64,000 nt of DNA from Pogona vitticeps (taxonomy: Eukaryota > Chordata > Lepidosauria > Squamata > Agamidae), in assembly GCF_051106095.1 (NCBI RefSeq), contig NC_135785.1:180598045-180662044 (forward strand), written 5' to 3'. A program made the translations under genes and the position numbers. Below are positions 48,061 to 61,000 of this stretch, piece by piece. Under the pieces are notes generated by a model that made no database searches, was not told where the DNA came from, and saw nothing but the letters and a program-made list of their open reading frames with translations. Position 1 is the stretch's first letter. Every line of letters starts with the position of its first letter.

Positions 48061-51000
48061 GTAAGGTTGGCTGCACGGACCTAGAAACCCCTGGAAATGG
48101 TCACCATAAATCCATATCAAAATGAGGGCACAACATTCTTATTATTAATAATAAATGTATTTCCCAGCTTTGATTTTGGATTTTGTTTTTTTTTTAAATC
48201 CTTTTTTAATTGCTGAACATCTTTGGTTTATATTTGGGATTAGCAGGTTTTTAAAAGAGAAAATTAGAACAATTTTTGGCCAAAGTTTTTAAAATTAATT
48301 TATATTTAAAATAAATGACAGCATTAAAAATATTCAAGGATAAAACAAACACCAAGGATCAGAAAAGTAAAATTTCATATTGTAGAGGGAGGGGGATTAT
48401 AAAGATGATTATAATAAATCATTAAAAATGTTCTTAGTAACATTAAAAGTCATAATCTAAAAGCTGCTTCGGTAGATGTAGAGTATGCAACTTTTTTCAT
48501 TTCAACACTATCCATGCATGCAGCCAAACAATAAATCAGTGCACTGTAAACGCTGAGTAAAATCTATACAAATTACCCAGTTCATGACTGGCGATCTTTT
48601 TACCATTTTGCAGAATTCCTTTTCCCAGAAAGAGTAAATAATGGGGGAAGACCACCATCCATACTCATGTACGCCCAGTCCTTGGCACTTTCTCCAACAG
48701 AAAGGACTAAGGTCCTTTTTAATATAACATAGCTCAATAACATAGCTTTAACTACTGTGTGCCGACAACCTTAACACAGTGTTCATATATTCACAAGATC
48801 TTACTGGTGCCTTGTCCTCCACTTTCGGCAAATCATTTTGACCAATATTAAGACCCCCCCTGCCTCATATGCTTTTGCCCTCCACACAAGAAAACCTCCA
48901 AAAAGAAGCACAGATGCCAGTGGATGGAGATGGGCTTGAAATGCTTTCTTTGCGCATGTTTCTGAACATACAATATTTTGTGCAACCCTTCTGTTCAATC
49001 TGCTTTAGCATGGATGGAAGTGTGCCCCTCTATTGCCATGACATGAGTGAAATTAATTGTAGATGAACAGAGTTTGACAAGTTGCTTGAATAAATTGCTA
49101 AAAGGTGTGTTTTTTTAAAAAAACAACAACAACAACTCAATATTTTAAATATTGAGTTTTTTTAAATGGTTAAAAATCAAAAGCACTCTGGAAACCATTG
49201 AAGAAGTGAGGACTGATAACTTGTGTGGGGTTTGGGTTTTTGTTCAAACAGGATCAGATCCCGGAAAGATCCAAAGGTGAGCCGAATGTTACAGCACTGA
49301 TCATATTTTATCTATGGGAAGAAAGAGAGTCTGTACTGACAGAGCAAGCATTTGAAGAGGAAATAAAAACTGCAGAAATATTTATCTGTGACATACAACA
49401 ACAACTGTGTATACTTTTTAAGACTGAAAACCCAAAAGATTGTTTTGAAAAGAAAAAAAAGAAACAATTGACACGGCAAATGATACAGATACAAAGTCTT
49501 TTTTCTTTTCCTTCTTTTGCCAGTTCATAAATATTTTCATGTTTATGCACTAACATCAAACAGTATTTCCTAGTGCATTTTGCTATGCTGAACTTATTGA
49601 ATGCATTTGGTCCAGATCATAATTTATCATGCAATGAAATTGCTTTGCAATTTACAGTGAAAACCAACCCCATAATACATGCAAATAAGAGGCAATGTAT
49701 CTATTTATTTAAAGTACGTTTCTCTTGTCTTTTCAGTAGGGAAGGAGCATATAGCAAAAGATAAAACTCTCCCAAAAAGGCACCAAATGAAACAAATTAG
49801 CAGAACAGTCAGCTAAAATGGAAGGTCACTCCTCCAGAATACTGGGGGTGGAATTAGACTGTACACTTAGCATGTATTTAGAAGAGGTACGTATTCTCTG
49901 ATGTGGTAAAAGCTGTGTGGCATAGCACTTGTTTTTCCTCACTTTGTATTATAGCTTAGCATGCTTTATTTTGAAACAAGTCACTGGAAGGTAAAAGAGA
50001 CTATTTGCAAATCTCATTGTTGAGGTGTATATATCTGAAGATATTGTGTTATGGGTGGAAAAGCAGATGTGTCACACAAAATGTGTATTCCCCTCCATGT
50101 CTAGTTTGAGGTTAATAAAGAAGAGGAATTGCCGATCTCAGTGAAGGGCATTCCAAAGCCTCGAGGCAGTGCAAAGTCTCTGTTCTTATTTCATTTAAAG
50201 GAAGAAGGTTATCATAGGACATAATATACATAGCTCTTCATAAGCCTTATCCAGACTATGGAATTTTCCCATCTATCCGATGGAGTTAGGTGGGCAAGTT
50301 GTACTCCCTGCTCTGCGTCCTGGCTTTAATCTGGTGCCATATGTTTCACCAGGAAACAAAGGGAGATGGGACACAAATCCCAAGAAAACTTTTCCATACT
50401 AAGGAATTATCTAGGGGACTGTGCTACATAAAGGTTTGTCCAGAAGAAAAGAAAAATATTGCTCACAGCAAAGAAGAAAACAGCTTTTAGGTGTGCAAAA
50501 CTCAATGTTTGAATCACAGCCCTTTGCACATATATAGCAATTGTCTGAACAACAGGACATGAGCCATAGTTTACTTCAAACCATTCTTTGCAACTTTAAT
50601 GTTTCATGATTTATCCTTATCCATGCAGTTTCATTGTGAACTACAACATATATGGATTAAGGGGGCTGAATAATAAACAGCATCATCTTTTGTTCATAAC
50701 TTACTGTGATGCTGCATTGGACGTTTTACTTTATTTGCCAGCTTGATAGTGGGATATTGAAATAGTTTTGCTATTGGAGAATCATTGAAATCTCAAGGGT
50801 GAAACCTGATCTAAAAATATTTCTCTCCCTGTAAACAAGACTTAAAATGTCAAAAGCCTTCCAGTATAATCTGCCATTTTATAGCACTTTTTTTATAGTG
50901 CGGGAAATGACGCATGGCTAAGTCTTGGCAGGGACTTGCACTAAGTTCATGGGGCCTGAATAAAGCTTAACACTGTAATATTTGGCTGCCTATAAGAATG

Positions 51001-51270
51001 GCAAGCAGATATTATCCTAGGGCTTTTTCCTTCCCTACTAATGTAATGCCCTAGATTTTATTACTGCCAGGAAGTGCTTACTATAGAAAATAGGAGAGAA
51101 ATAGCAGCGCTGTAAAAATATACCGTATGTGCACACTCCAAACAGTACTCTCAGAACTATGAAATATGACTTTGCAGTATGAAACTTACCCAATGAACAA
51201 GAAAATAACCATTACTTGAATAAAAGTTATCAAATTCTCATTTTCTATAATTTTATAACACATATGTGAA
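48061..51270. other. No gene or clear repeat seen
   Basis: AT-rich unique-looking sequence with short open frames only (largest 49225-49530, plus, 101 codons, no recognisable domain). Confidence 0.5.
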
Positions 51271-51274
51271 ATTA

Positions 51275-51455
51275 TTGGTACCCAGGTGATTCAGTGGATA
51301 GAGTGATGGACCTCAATTCAGGAGACCTGAATTCCTGCTCAGCCACAGAAATACACTAAAGGAACGGACAGTGCAACTGGTAAAACCACTCTTAAACATT
51401 TCACTTAATCTAAAAGCCCTATTAGGGTTGTTGTAGGTCCATTCCAACTTGAGAG
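51275..51455 (+). mobile_element. tRNA-derived SINE
   Basis: Head CAGTGGATAGAGTGATGGAC, B box GACCTGAATTCCTGC, then CTCAGCCACAGAAATACAC and the body end TAGGGTTGTTGTAGGTCC. Directly followed by an LTR-retrotransposon fragment. Confidence 0.75.
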
Positions 51456-51459
51456 TACA

Positions 51460-52430
51460 TTGTGAGGGTTTGGGTCTTAGGGGCTCCCTTTTTTCCAATA
51501 AAGCAGGAGTCGTCTTAACATCAAACAAATAGTCTCTATTTATTAAATCAGCCAAAGGAACAGCAACATCAACAGGTTTAGGTAATGAAGGCTCTTGCGA
51601 GTACAACGGTGCTCGCAAAGGTGACCATAAGTTTGTTTCAAAAGGGTTTAACGGATTAATGTCCCAGGGTCCTGATAACACCTTCTCAGGTTCTGGAAAC
51701 TCCAACTCCTCCGCCTCCGGTGTTAGAAGCGGGATGGTCTCTTCATCCCCTGTCCATCCCCAGAACGGGGTGCCCTCTCCCAGCTGAGGTTCCCAAGGCC
51801 CGGGTAATACCCCATCTTCCGGAGCTCCTCCAGATGCCATGCCTTCTTCGCCTCCGCCTCTCTTGCGATCGCCTCCTTCTCCTCCCTCAGGCGGCGCCGC
51901 CACTCACGGGGCTCAGATTCTCCCCAGTACGAGGGACATTGAGGCAGGCCTTTTCTTCTCCGGCTTTCTGCTTCTAAATGGGGTACCCGGGCCTGTTCCC
52001 AATTCCCCGTCCAGGGATCCTCCAGCCAAATCGTCTCCCAACCACCCGGTATGTTGTCCCGGGTCTCTTTTATATCCCCGCCTCCACCATCAACCGTTTC
52101 TCTTCCCCTTTTCCTGTCAAAGCCATGTCAGTTTGGGTTGTGACATTTAACCCCTTCATACCTGTTTCAGTATCACGAGTGTCTACCCCTTGATGTTTTA
52201 ACCTTTCCCTCCTATAACAGTCTTCCAAGTCCTGCGTGTCTAAACTCTGGTGCTCCATTTTTGGTGGTGAAGGTAGCAGGGTGGTCTGCATTCCCCTAGA
52301 TGTTCTAGGGAGCGATGGCACTCCTAGTAAAGCTTCTTGACCCTGTTCTCGGGCTTCACACGCATCACATATGAAACTACTGATATAAGTGGCAATCTTG
52401 TGCACACTTACTTTGGAGAAAAACCCGAAG
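51460..52430 (-). mobile_element. LTR-retrotransposon fragment (possible Ty3/gypsy type), fossil
   Basis: On the minus strand, about 52430-52140 reads like the end of an internal coding region. A candidate LTR of about 670 bp follows, beginning near TGTCACAACCC, with a TATA box (GATATAAAAGAGACC) and a downstream AATAAA, and ending near ACCCAAACCCTCACA. It is markedly GC-richer than its flanks. The 5' rest of the element is absent, so it is an incomplete, non-functional remnant. The family is tentative, and an alternative reading is a GC-rich host exon set. Confidence 0.5.
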
Positions 52431-53628
52431 TATTCAGTTGAGACTTACCTAGAAAAAAGCATGCATAATATAGGACTACACAACTCAGTGGCGCGTGTTA
52501 TTGTTTTTTTCTGTTAAATAGTTGAGATTCCAAACTCAGGATAGAACTTTTAATTTAATTTGATTTTTGGATTCCAACTACTCAATTTTTCAAATAATTC
52601 CTGAGGCAGAATTCTGGGTTAGACAGCTCAGGAACACACATCTATACTAGCCATGTTTACCTCCATTGGTGCCTCATACCTCCCATTCCTATATTTGAAA
52701 GCACAGAAGCTACACAGGGCTTCTTGGGAAGAATAAGTCTTTCTGGGAGGTATAGTCTTGCTGCTCAATAGGCTCTATTGAGGGTGCCTCCGAGAAGCAC
52801 TGGAGCAGCTTTTTTGTTTTGTTTTGTTTTTTGCACATTCTCAATAGGAAGCGCACACCCAAGACAGCTGTGCAACCTCCAAGGTAAGACCTTTTCCAGG
52901 TAAGCAAAGTATAGGTGTCTGTAAGTTTGGATCTGTGAGCAAGATCTCCTAGAATTTTGACTGGGGTATTCTTGGAAAATTCTGGGAGTTAGATTTTTTT
53001 AAAATCCTTTTCTTTGGGAATGTAGTTTGACTGTTACTTTACAGAATCACCACAGACATCCAAGGAAGGTGAGATGACATGTTCTTCAGAACATATTTTA
53101 TGGCATGAGATAGGGAGAGAAGCAAAAAAAAAAGTACAAAACAATCAAACTGGCATGCATCAAGGCAACATGGAGACTGCCAACTCAATGAAAAACAACA
53201 GTGCCAAGATATCCATTTACAGTCTCTTCTTGACTAAAGTGTAGCTGAGAATCCTCTAGATCTGTTTATGCTCTTGGCCAAGGAACATACAAAAAAGTCA
53301 ATACTTCCTTCTTCAATTAGCAATACCCAGCTTAACGGTAAAAATACAGAAGGCTCACCAGCCATATCTGGAAGTTGAGTCATGGCAACTGGACTTCTTT
53401 CTTGTTACATTGAAAAGTTTTGCTGCTCATCCAAGCAACTTCTTCAGTCTGAGGAGAGTTGGTGGGAGATCCCTGATATAACCTCCACATTGGTTTCACT
53501 TCCCCCTGGCCTGAATAGACTCATTAGAAGGACAAAGGACTGAGGGTGAGAGATAAAAACACTTTTGCAATCATTCTCCACCCATTGTCATGGGTCGTTA
53601 AGGATCACTAACAGTGGTCTTTCTGTTG

Positions 53629-53999
53629 GCAGGTGAGATAGAGGATATACTATTTACCGTACTATACTGTCAACTCTATCAAAACCCCAGAGAAAAGTTC
53701 CTCAGTAACATTTTGGCTGCTCTACAGGAGGAAAGCCCTCAGATAAAGGTGGTCAGGTTACTTTTGGACTGTGACCCTTATGTTACATACAGAACAGTGC
53801 TGTTTGCAAAAGCAGCCAGAAATATTCGAGCTAATTACCTGAAAGCCATCACAATCAATTGTGCAGGGGACTCCCAAATATGAAGTGTCTTTTATTATTT
53901 TATATGTCCATGATTTTATCATGATTTTATTTGATCAGATTTGTATTTTTAACAATTGTGACAGCTTTTAGCTAATACAATAAACTTGAACTTGGAACT
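53629..53999 (+). mobile_element. LINE-like 3' fragment with 14-bp target duplication
   Basis: 371 bp flanked by an exact direct repeat TGGTCTTTCTGTTG (53615-53628 and 54000-54013). It holds a short C-terminal frame (PREKFLSNILAALQEE ... LLLDCDPYVTYRTVLFAKAA, stop at 53881-53883), then AT-rich 3' sequence ending AATAAACTTGAACTTGGAAC. It was inserted into the Penelope-like element. The 5' truncation and duplication length indicate target-primed reverse transcription. LINE family not recognised. Confidence 0.85.
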
Positions 54000-54899
54000 T
54001 GGTCTTTCTGTTGTGTGTGGTCCTAATCTTTCTGGGGACAGATGAAAGGGCAGCATGATAAACAAGTCAGATTGTATCTAAGGCTTCCACCCCTAATGAG
54101 TGAGGGATTTTCTGTATACATATCTATGGCCTCCCTGACCCCTCTCTCAAGCCACCTATCTTCTCTGTCCAAAATGAGTACATCTTGATCATCAAATGAT
54201 CGTCCTTTGTCCTGCAAATGAAGGAACGCTGCTGATTGTTGTCCTGAGCCATTTTTTCTCTCCTGTGCTGGGCCTTTCTCCTGTTTAGCGGCTGTTTAGT
54301 TTCTCCAGTGCAGAGTTCCGAAAATTCTTCTTTGCATTGGACCACATATACTGTATTGCTCCTATTGTGTTTTGGTATTTGGTCTTTTGGATGGACAAGT
54401 TATCTGCCTTAGTGTGTTTGTGAGTTTGAAGTGCACTGGTATGTGGTGTTTACTAAAAATCCTTTTGAGTTTTTCAGACACACCTGCCATGTAAGGAATG
54501 ACCTAGTTCTTCCATCAGTTCTTGGTCTCAGACTGTTCCATTGTCCTCCTGGGTCAGGATATTGCCTTGTTAAAGGCCCATTTTGGATATCCACAGGCCT
54601 TAAGGGCTGTCCTCAGATGTCCATCTTCCTTCTTCTTCACTTCTGTGGAGGTGGGGATGTGTCTTGCTCTATGGTTTAGTGTCCTGATGACCTCTAGTTT
54701 GTTTTGCAGTGGCTCATGAGAGTCAAATTGCAGGTACAGTGGTGCCTCGTACAACGAGTGCCCCGTTTAACGATGAATTCGCATAGCGATGGCATTTCAG
54801 GAGTCCGACCATGCATGGGGTAGCCTGCCGCGGGTCAGATCCAAGCTGCGGGGAGAGGGTGGGGGGATCCGGATGGATCCCACCACCCTCCCCCCGCGG

Positions 54900-55770
54900 C
54901 CTGAGGAGGGTGGGAGGCATGGCCGGACTCCTCGCCAGGCACCGCGGCTCCGATCCGATCTGAGCCGCGGTGCCTGCCAAGGAGTCCGGCCATGCCTCCC
55001 ACCCCCACCCCCACCTCCTTCGGCTTGAGAAGGGTGGGAGGCATGGCCGGACTCCTCGCCAGGCACCGCGGCTCCGATCCGATCTGAGCCGCGGTGCCTG
55101 GCGAGGAGTCCGGCCATGCCTCCCACCCTTCTCAAGCCGAAGGAGGTGGGGGTGGGGGTGGGAGGCATGGCCGGACTCCTTGGCAGGCACCGCGGCTCAG
55201 ATCGGATCGGAGCCGCGGTGCCTGGCGAGGAGTCCGGCCATGCCTCCCACCCTTCTCAAGCCGAAGGAGGTGGGGGGGAGGCATGGCCGGACTCCTTGGC
55301 AGGCACCGTGGCTCAGATCGGATCGGAGCCGCGGTGCCTGGCGAGGAGTCCGTCTATGCCTCCCACCCTTCTCAAGCCGAAGGAGGTGGGGGGGAGGCAT
55401 GGCCGGACTCCTTGGCAGGCACCGCGGCTCAGATCGGATCGGAGCCGCGGTGCCTGGCGAGGAGTCCGGCCATGCCTCCCACCCTTCTCAAGCCGAAGGA
55501 GGTGGGGGTGGGAGGCATAGCCGGACTCCTTGGCAGGCACCGCGGCTCCGATCGGATCGGAGCCGCGGTGCCTGGCGAGGAGTCCGGCCATGCCTCCCAC
55601 CCTTCTCAAGCCGAAGGAGGTGGGGGGCGAGGCATGGCCGGACTCCTTGGCAGGCACCGCGGCTCAGATCGGATCGGAGCCGCGGTGCCTGGCGAGGAGT
55701 CCGGCTATGCCTCCCACCCACCACCCACCTCCTGCGGCTTGAGAAGGGTGGGAGGCATGGCCGACTGTGC
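54900..55770. repeat. Tandem palindromes, about 120-bp period
   Basis: The motif GCATGGCCGGACTCC (or close variants) starts at 54917, 55041, 55165, 55281, 55397, 55515, 55632 and 55755, giving periods of 116-124 bp. Within each unit its reverse complement GGAGTCCGGCCATGC lies about 65 bases away, around a GATCGGATCGGAGCCGCGG centre. About eight self-complementary units in a row. Confidence 0.95.
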
Positions 55771-56515
55771 TTGCAGCAGGTGCCCGGTGGAGGAGAAGGC
55801 AGGAGCTGATCTGTCATTTCTCCTCCACCGGGCACCTCTTCTGCTGCTGCAAGCAACTTCGGGGCAGCCCTTTGGGAGGAGCCGGGCTGCTCCGAAGAAA
55901 GGCAGAAGCCCATCAGATCTCCCCTCCCAACCATCGGGAGCAGCGGGAGAAGCTGCCCGGTGTGGAGGGGGGGGAGATCAGATGGGCTTCTGCCTTTCTT
56001 CGGAGCAGCCCGGCTTCTCCCAAAGGACTGCCCCGACTGTGCTTGCAGCAGCGGAAGAGGTGCCCGGTGGAGGAGAAGGCAGGAGCCGATCTGTCATTTC
56101 TCCTCCACCGGGCACCTCTTCTGCTGCTGCAAGCACAGTCGGGGCAGTCCTTTGGGAGAAGCCGGGCTGTGGAGAAGAAAGGCAGAAGCCCATCCGATCT
56201 CCCCCCCTCCACACCGGGCAGCTTCTCCCGCTGCTCCCGATGGTTGGGAGGGGAGATCGGATGGGCTTCTCCCTTTCTTCTCCACAGCCCGGCTCCTCCC
56301 AAAGGGCTGCCCCGAAGTTGCTTGCAGCAGCGGAGGAGGTGCCCGGTGGAGGAGAAATGACAGATCGGCTCCTGCCTTCTCCTCCACCGGGCACCTCTTC
56401 CGCTGCTGCAAGCACAGTCGGGGCAGCCCTTTGGGAGAAGCCAGGTGGTGGGGGAGAAGGCAGGAGCTGATGCCGTCTTCCCCCCCTCCCCCGAGGCTTC
56501 TCCCAAAGGGCTGCG
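55770..56515. repeat. Tandem palindromes, about 276-bp period
   Basis: CTTGCAGCAG starts at about 55769, 56042 and 56322, each followed about 70 bases later by its inverted copy CTGCTGCAAG around GGTGCCCGGTGGAGGAGAA. A second inverted pair (GGCAGAAGCCCATC / GATGGGCTTCTGCC and related) alternates with it. About three units. Confidence 0.92.
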
Positions 56516-56703
56516 CCTGATAGTGGGGGAGAAAACCGGATAATCCGTTCCTATTGGAACGGATTATCCGGTTTTCAGTGCATCTCTATGGGAAAACACG
56601 TTTCACTTAACGATGTTTTCCCATAGCGATGTTTTTTGTGGAACCAATTAACCTCGCTATGCGAGGCACCACTGTATTGATCAGTAGTATGTGTGATTTG
56701 TGA

Positions 56704-56867
<164 letters not shown>

Positions 56868-56869
56868 TG

Positions 56870-57645
56870 GCCAGGTATGTAAACCATACTCGGAATTTAA
56901 TATGGCTACCGGCCACACTTAAAAACACTACACACATACACACACACCATAAACAGAAAAGTTCACAAGACCATTAAGAGCAAATTCTACAAAAACCAAT
57001 TGCCTCAACTCCCAGTTGCGTCAGATGGTTACAAATTCAGCAGTTTGATGGCACAGGGAAAAAAGCTATTTTTATGTCTCGATGTTTTAGTATACAGCGT
57101 CTTGTATCGCCGACCAGAGGGGAGAAGATTAAACAAGTTGTGACCAGGATGCCGTGGATCTTTCCGCTCTCTTTTTAACCCGTGCAATGTACAACTCTTC
57201 CAATGATGGCAAATCAGCTCTGATTATTTTTCCAGCAGTTTTGACAGTCCTCTGAAGCCTGTTCTTGTCCAGTTTGGTTGCCGAACCGAACCAAACAGTT
57301 ATGGAAGAGCAGAGGACAGATTCAATAATGCCTCTGTAAAATTGGACAAGCAGCTCCCGAGGCAGACTGAATTTCCGAAGTTGTCGTAGGAAATACAGAC
57401 GTTGGTGAGCTTTTTTGATGATGCCATCGATGTTAATTGACCATTTCAGGTCCCGAGAGAGTACAGAGCCCAGGAACCTGAACGACTCTACTACAGAGAC
57501 CGTGCTGCCTAAGACGGAAAGTGGGAGTATACAGGGGTTCATCAAAGAATACCATGGTTTTGTCAGTATTTAGTTTCAGTTCCCTGACCTTGGAGGCAAA
57601 TTCCTCTGAGTTGTGAACGTGGTGATCCGAGTGTCCAACCAATGG
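56870..57645 (-). mobile_element. Non-LTR LINE (Rex1/L2-like), RT C-terminal part
   Basis: Minus-strand frames give ELKLNTDKTMVFF (57642-57540), then FRFLGSVLSRDLKWSINIDG, KKAHQRLYFLRQLRKFSLPR, FYRGIIESVLCSSITVWFGS and PSLEELYIARVKKRAERS, followed by a 3' end and a (TAAA)n tail. It is of the jockey-superfamily type common in fish and reptiles. 5' truncated, at least one frameshift near 57540. Inserted in the Penelope-like element. Confidence 0.85.
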
Positions 57646-58060
57646 TTCTAAGATGGTGGCCAGGTATTTAGCAATATTGTATGTTACTGAGTTTATGCTG
57701 GTGGTGATGGGTCTGAGGGGGGCTCATTCCATTTGTATCTTGGGAAGTCCATAGAGATGTGGGGGGGGGGCTCTCCAGGATACAACCAGTGGTAGGTCTC
57801 CCTGTCAATGGCATGGTCCTTTTCCAAGTATTTCAAGCATTCTATCCCTTTTCTCCTGTAAATGATGGTGGGGTCCCTCTTCAGTTTTTCGTATGTCTGT
57901 TGGTCTTCCAAAAGTGAGCTCATTTTTCTATGGCAATCCGTAGCACTGGGGACGACAGTGCATCTTCTTTTGTCCTCAGGCAGTATGGTGATGGTCTCCT
58001 CCCTGCTGAAAGAATCTTCACCGTTATCTTGTTCACCTGCGATGCTATGATTCCTGGTTG

Positions 58061-61000
58061 ATACTTGCCATATAGCTGGGTGCCAAAACCTGGCAGCTAA
58101 GATAGAAAACCTCTTTGGGCTGGATTAGACCTGAGCCATAAATAAACCTTTGTATCACAGTTGAAGCAGATGTTATAGATCACCCATAATTAGAAAAGGA
58201 AAATCCTTTGGTATTGATTGGTTGTGAGGATCACAGCAGGAACTTCTGGAGTTTGCAGATCAGTTTTCTTTGCTTTGTGTTTGGTCTTCAGGAGTTTATC
58301 ATGTGATTTCTGTCTAAAATTTCTGTCTGTCTAAATATGAAAGACTTCCTTAGTTCACATCTCCTCAGCACTAACATATTTTCATCTCCGATGAGCTGTT
58401 TATAACAACTGTTCCCCCCACATATACTTTGATAAAACAGTTCAAGGGAGATATTCTCTCTCTTTTTTCTTCCTTATCTAGTTAGTTTCCTTTTCTCTTA
58501 CATAAACCTATGATTATACATGATGTCAAGAGAGTAGAAAAATTAAGGATTATAGACTCTGTTGCTCTTCTGGAAATTCAAGCTTTGTAGCTGGTACCAA
58601 GCTGACCAAAAGAGGGGGGGGGATGCCCATTGGTAATTGGAAGGCAGTATTACCTACAGCTTATCTCTGTGAGAAAGAGACCTTCAGGGTCATTCTTGGC
58701 TACCAATTTAATTAGGAGAATGGTTTCATCTGAGTGGGGGAAGGCATGGGAGGAGATGCTCTTTTCTTCATAAAAGTTTGGGGAAACTCAGTGCCTGATT
58801 GGCAGATCTTCTGGAAGAGTCTGGAAACTGGAATTTTGGGTTTACAAGTGGGCTTCCTTTTTCCCAGTAAGGAAACTCAGTTTTTTGTCTTGCATTACAA
58901 TGATTTTGGATTTTTGAAACAGGCTGTAGACCTTTTGAGGATTCACCTTTTTTAGGATGCATCATCATCACCCCAGCGTTCAAATTTTAGAGTCTAGAAT
59001 GAATACTGCAATATATATAGGAAGCCAATATATATTGGCTGTCCTAAGTCAAAGTATGTAAATTGGAAAGCAGTTTGAAAATCTTGCAAATAAAGAACAA
59101 ATCATAATAAGAAACATGTCTAGACCACCCACCAGTGGGGAGAAAGGTTGCTAGTCCATGGTCAGGTGTCTAAATGGTCAAATACTTCATGGCTAGTGTC
59201 TTGTGGGCTCTCCTGTGATTGAGATAGACTGGTTGAATGTTTTAATTTCTTGTCAGTATTAAGGGTAAATGGGTTTGATCAGAGTGAAAGTTTTTTGTTG
59301 GGATTACTAAAATTTCAAAATCTTTCATGAAGGGGTATTGGCTTTCAGATTTTTCAGCACTCTTTTTTAGGCAACACACACACACACACACATATGAAAA
59401 CAAAAATTAGGGATAAGGGAAAACTCATAATGTTTTCAAAAAAACTGACCTAATATATTGCCATTTCATTTTGTGGATCCTGGATTTGGAAAGTAGACTC
59501 AGCGGAGCCAATAGGTGCTAAATATTGATGTACAACTTGCTGGTTCTCTGCACCAACCAGAGAACTGGATGACTATTTCACTTTCACTTTCTTTTTCTTT
59601 CTTTTCCTTTTCCTTTTCCTTTTTTAGACCCACACCCCCCTGATGTGGTTAGAAACAGAGAGGCACCAAGAGAGATATGAAAGTCTTTGTATCGGCTAAG
59701 CTTAAATTAGACCACAAACTTTGTTATGTGCCATTGAGCCCCCTCTGACCCATAGTGATTCTATGAATGAGTGAATGTCATTAACAGTCTTAGTTAACTA
59801 TTGAAAACTCAAGGCTGTGACTTCCTTTATTATGTCAGCCCATTTTCATATTTGCTCTTTCTTTTTTCCTGTTGCCTTCAACTTTTCCTAACATTATTAT
59901 CTTTTCCAGTGAGTTTCATCTTCTCAGGGTGGTAAACTAGGTTTTTAGAAAAGACAGCTTTGAGATAACTTGAATACCTCATTATATTGCAGTCTTTCTT
60001 AGATGTTGAAAATTGCTTTCCTTTAATGGTAGAACCCATTTTTGGAAGGCTGACTGAGGTCTTTTCAACAACAGATCAAAAAAATAACAAAAACAAAACA
60101 AAGTAGTTGTATGGTTCATTAGTACAACCCACAACAGAGTTTCCCATCCATTAGTTAACTGCATCTCATACCACCACTGGTCAAAGAGCTGAAAACCAAG
60201 TTTCCAAATGAATTGTTTACAGTGACTCAGTATGAGAGTTCAAATAATAACTTTAAAATTAGCACAGCAAATTATAATAATAACATTCTCCTAGGAATTC
60301 ATAGAGGCATCATGTTAATTACCACTTATTCGCAAGTTTGAAGTCAAGGTCTGTTGGCTTTGTAAATGTAAAAAATCTAATTTTAACACTTCCCATGGTA
60401 CCAAGGGAAACACAGATTAAAAGGCTGTAGTTGCTGCTGCCAAGCATGTTGTTATTTAACAGACAATTTAAAACTCTTGGGAAAAGCTACTATCTCCTCT
60501 CAGATACTGATTAGATGCATGCATATTTAAGTGCTGATTTGGTATGCTAGTAACTACAGGCAATGAGAAGCATGGGAAGATTACAACAACAGGTACAGAA
60601 AGACTCTTAAACTCTTAAGCTCATAAGGTGCTGTCTAAAGACATGGTTGAGGAATCTCTGTGTTGATGGTCCCATCAACCTAAACCAAAATAGGCTAATG
60701 CAACAGTAAGTATCAGCATTAGGGTTGTGTTGTGTGATGATAGAGGGTGGTATTTAACTGAATCCCATCATTTCAACAAGCCAAAATGGTTAAGGGACAA
60801 AATAAGTAGGTGACTTATAGGAAAAAATGATACCCTAGCTCCCACTTTTCTCTCTCAGGCATATATAATTCCACAACCAAATGCTTATGTGGTACCTTTT
60901 CCAGATCTAACCTAATGCTGGCCCTCAGCAAGATCAGAAGGACATTAAATCTTTTGAGGGAGGTGGTAAAAAAGGAAGTCAACACTTAACAGAAGTGAAA

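Larger units (their letters stand above)
54737..56674. mobile_element. TA-flanked fold-back element with palindrome arrays (Tigger-like ends)
   Basis: Ends CAGTGGTGCCTCGTACAACG and GCTATGCGAGGCACCACTG, flanked by TA, as in the 0.4-kb MITEs of this window, but 1938 bp long. Inside are two GC-rich arrays of nested inverted repeats (54900-55770 and 55770-56515, listed separately). A 20-bp-arm palindrome AACCGGATAATCCGTTCC / GGAACGGATTATCCGGTT lies at 56532-56575. The long open frames on both strands (up to 458 codons) are low-complexity by-products of the palindromes, not genes. Inserted in a Penelope-like element. Confidence 0.92.

Noticed and set aside
49225-49530. 101-codon plus-strand frame
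   Set aside because: Lys-rich low-complexity C terminus in AT-rich DNA; no domain and no splice context.
55094-56470. Open frame of 458 codons, plus strand, with several long frames on both strands nearby
   Set aside because: All are translations of the same palindromic, GC-rich repeats inside a transposon. Similar peptides appear on both strands, with no start context, domain or splice signal.
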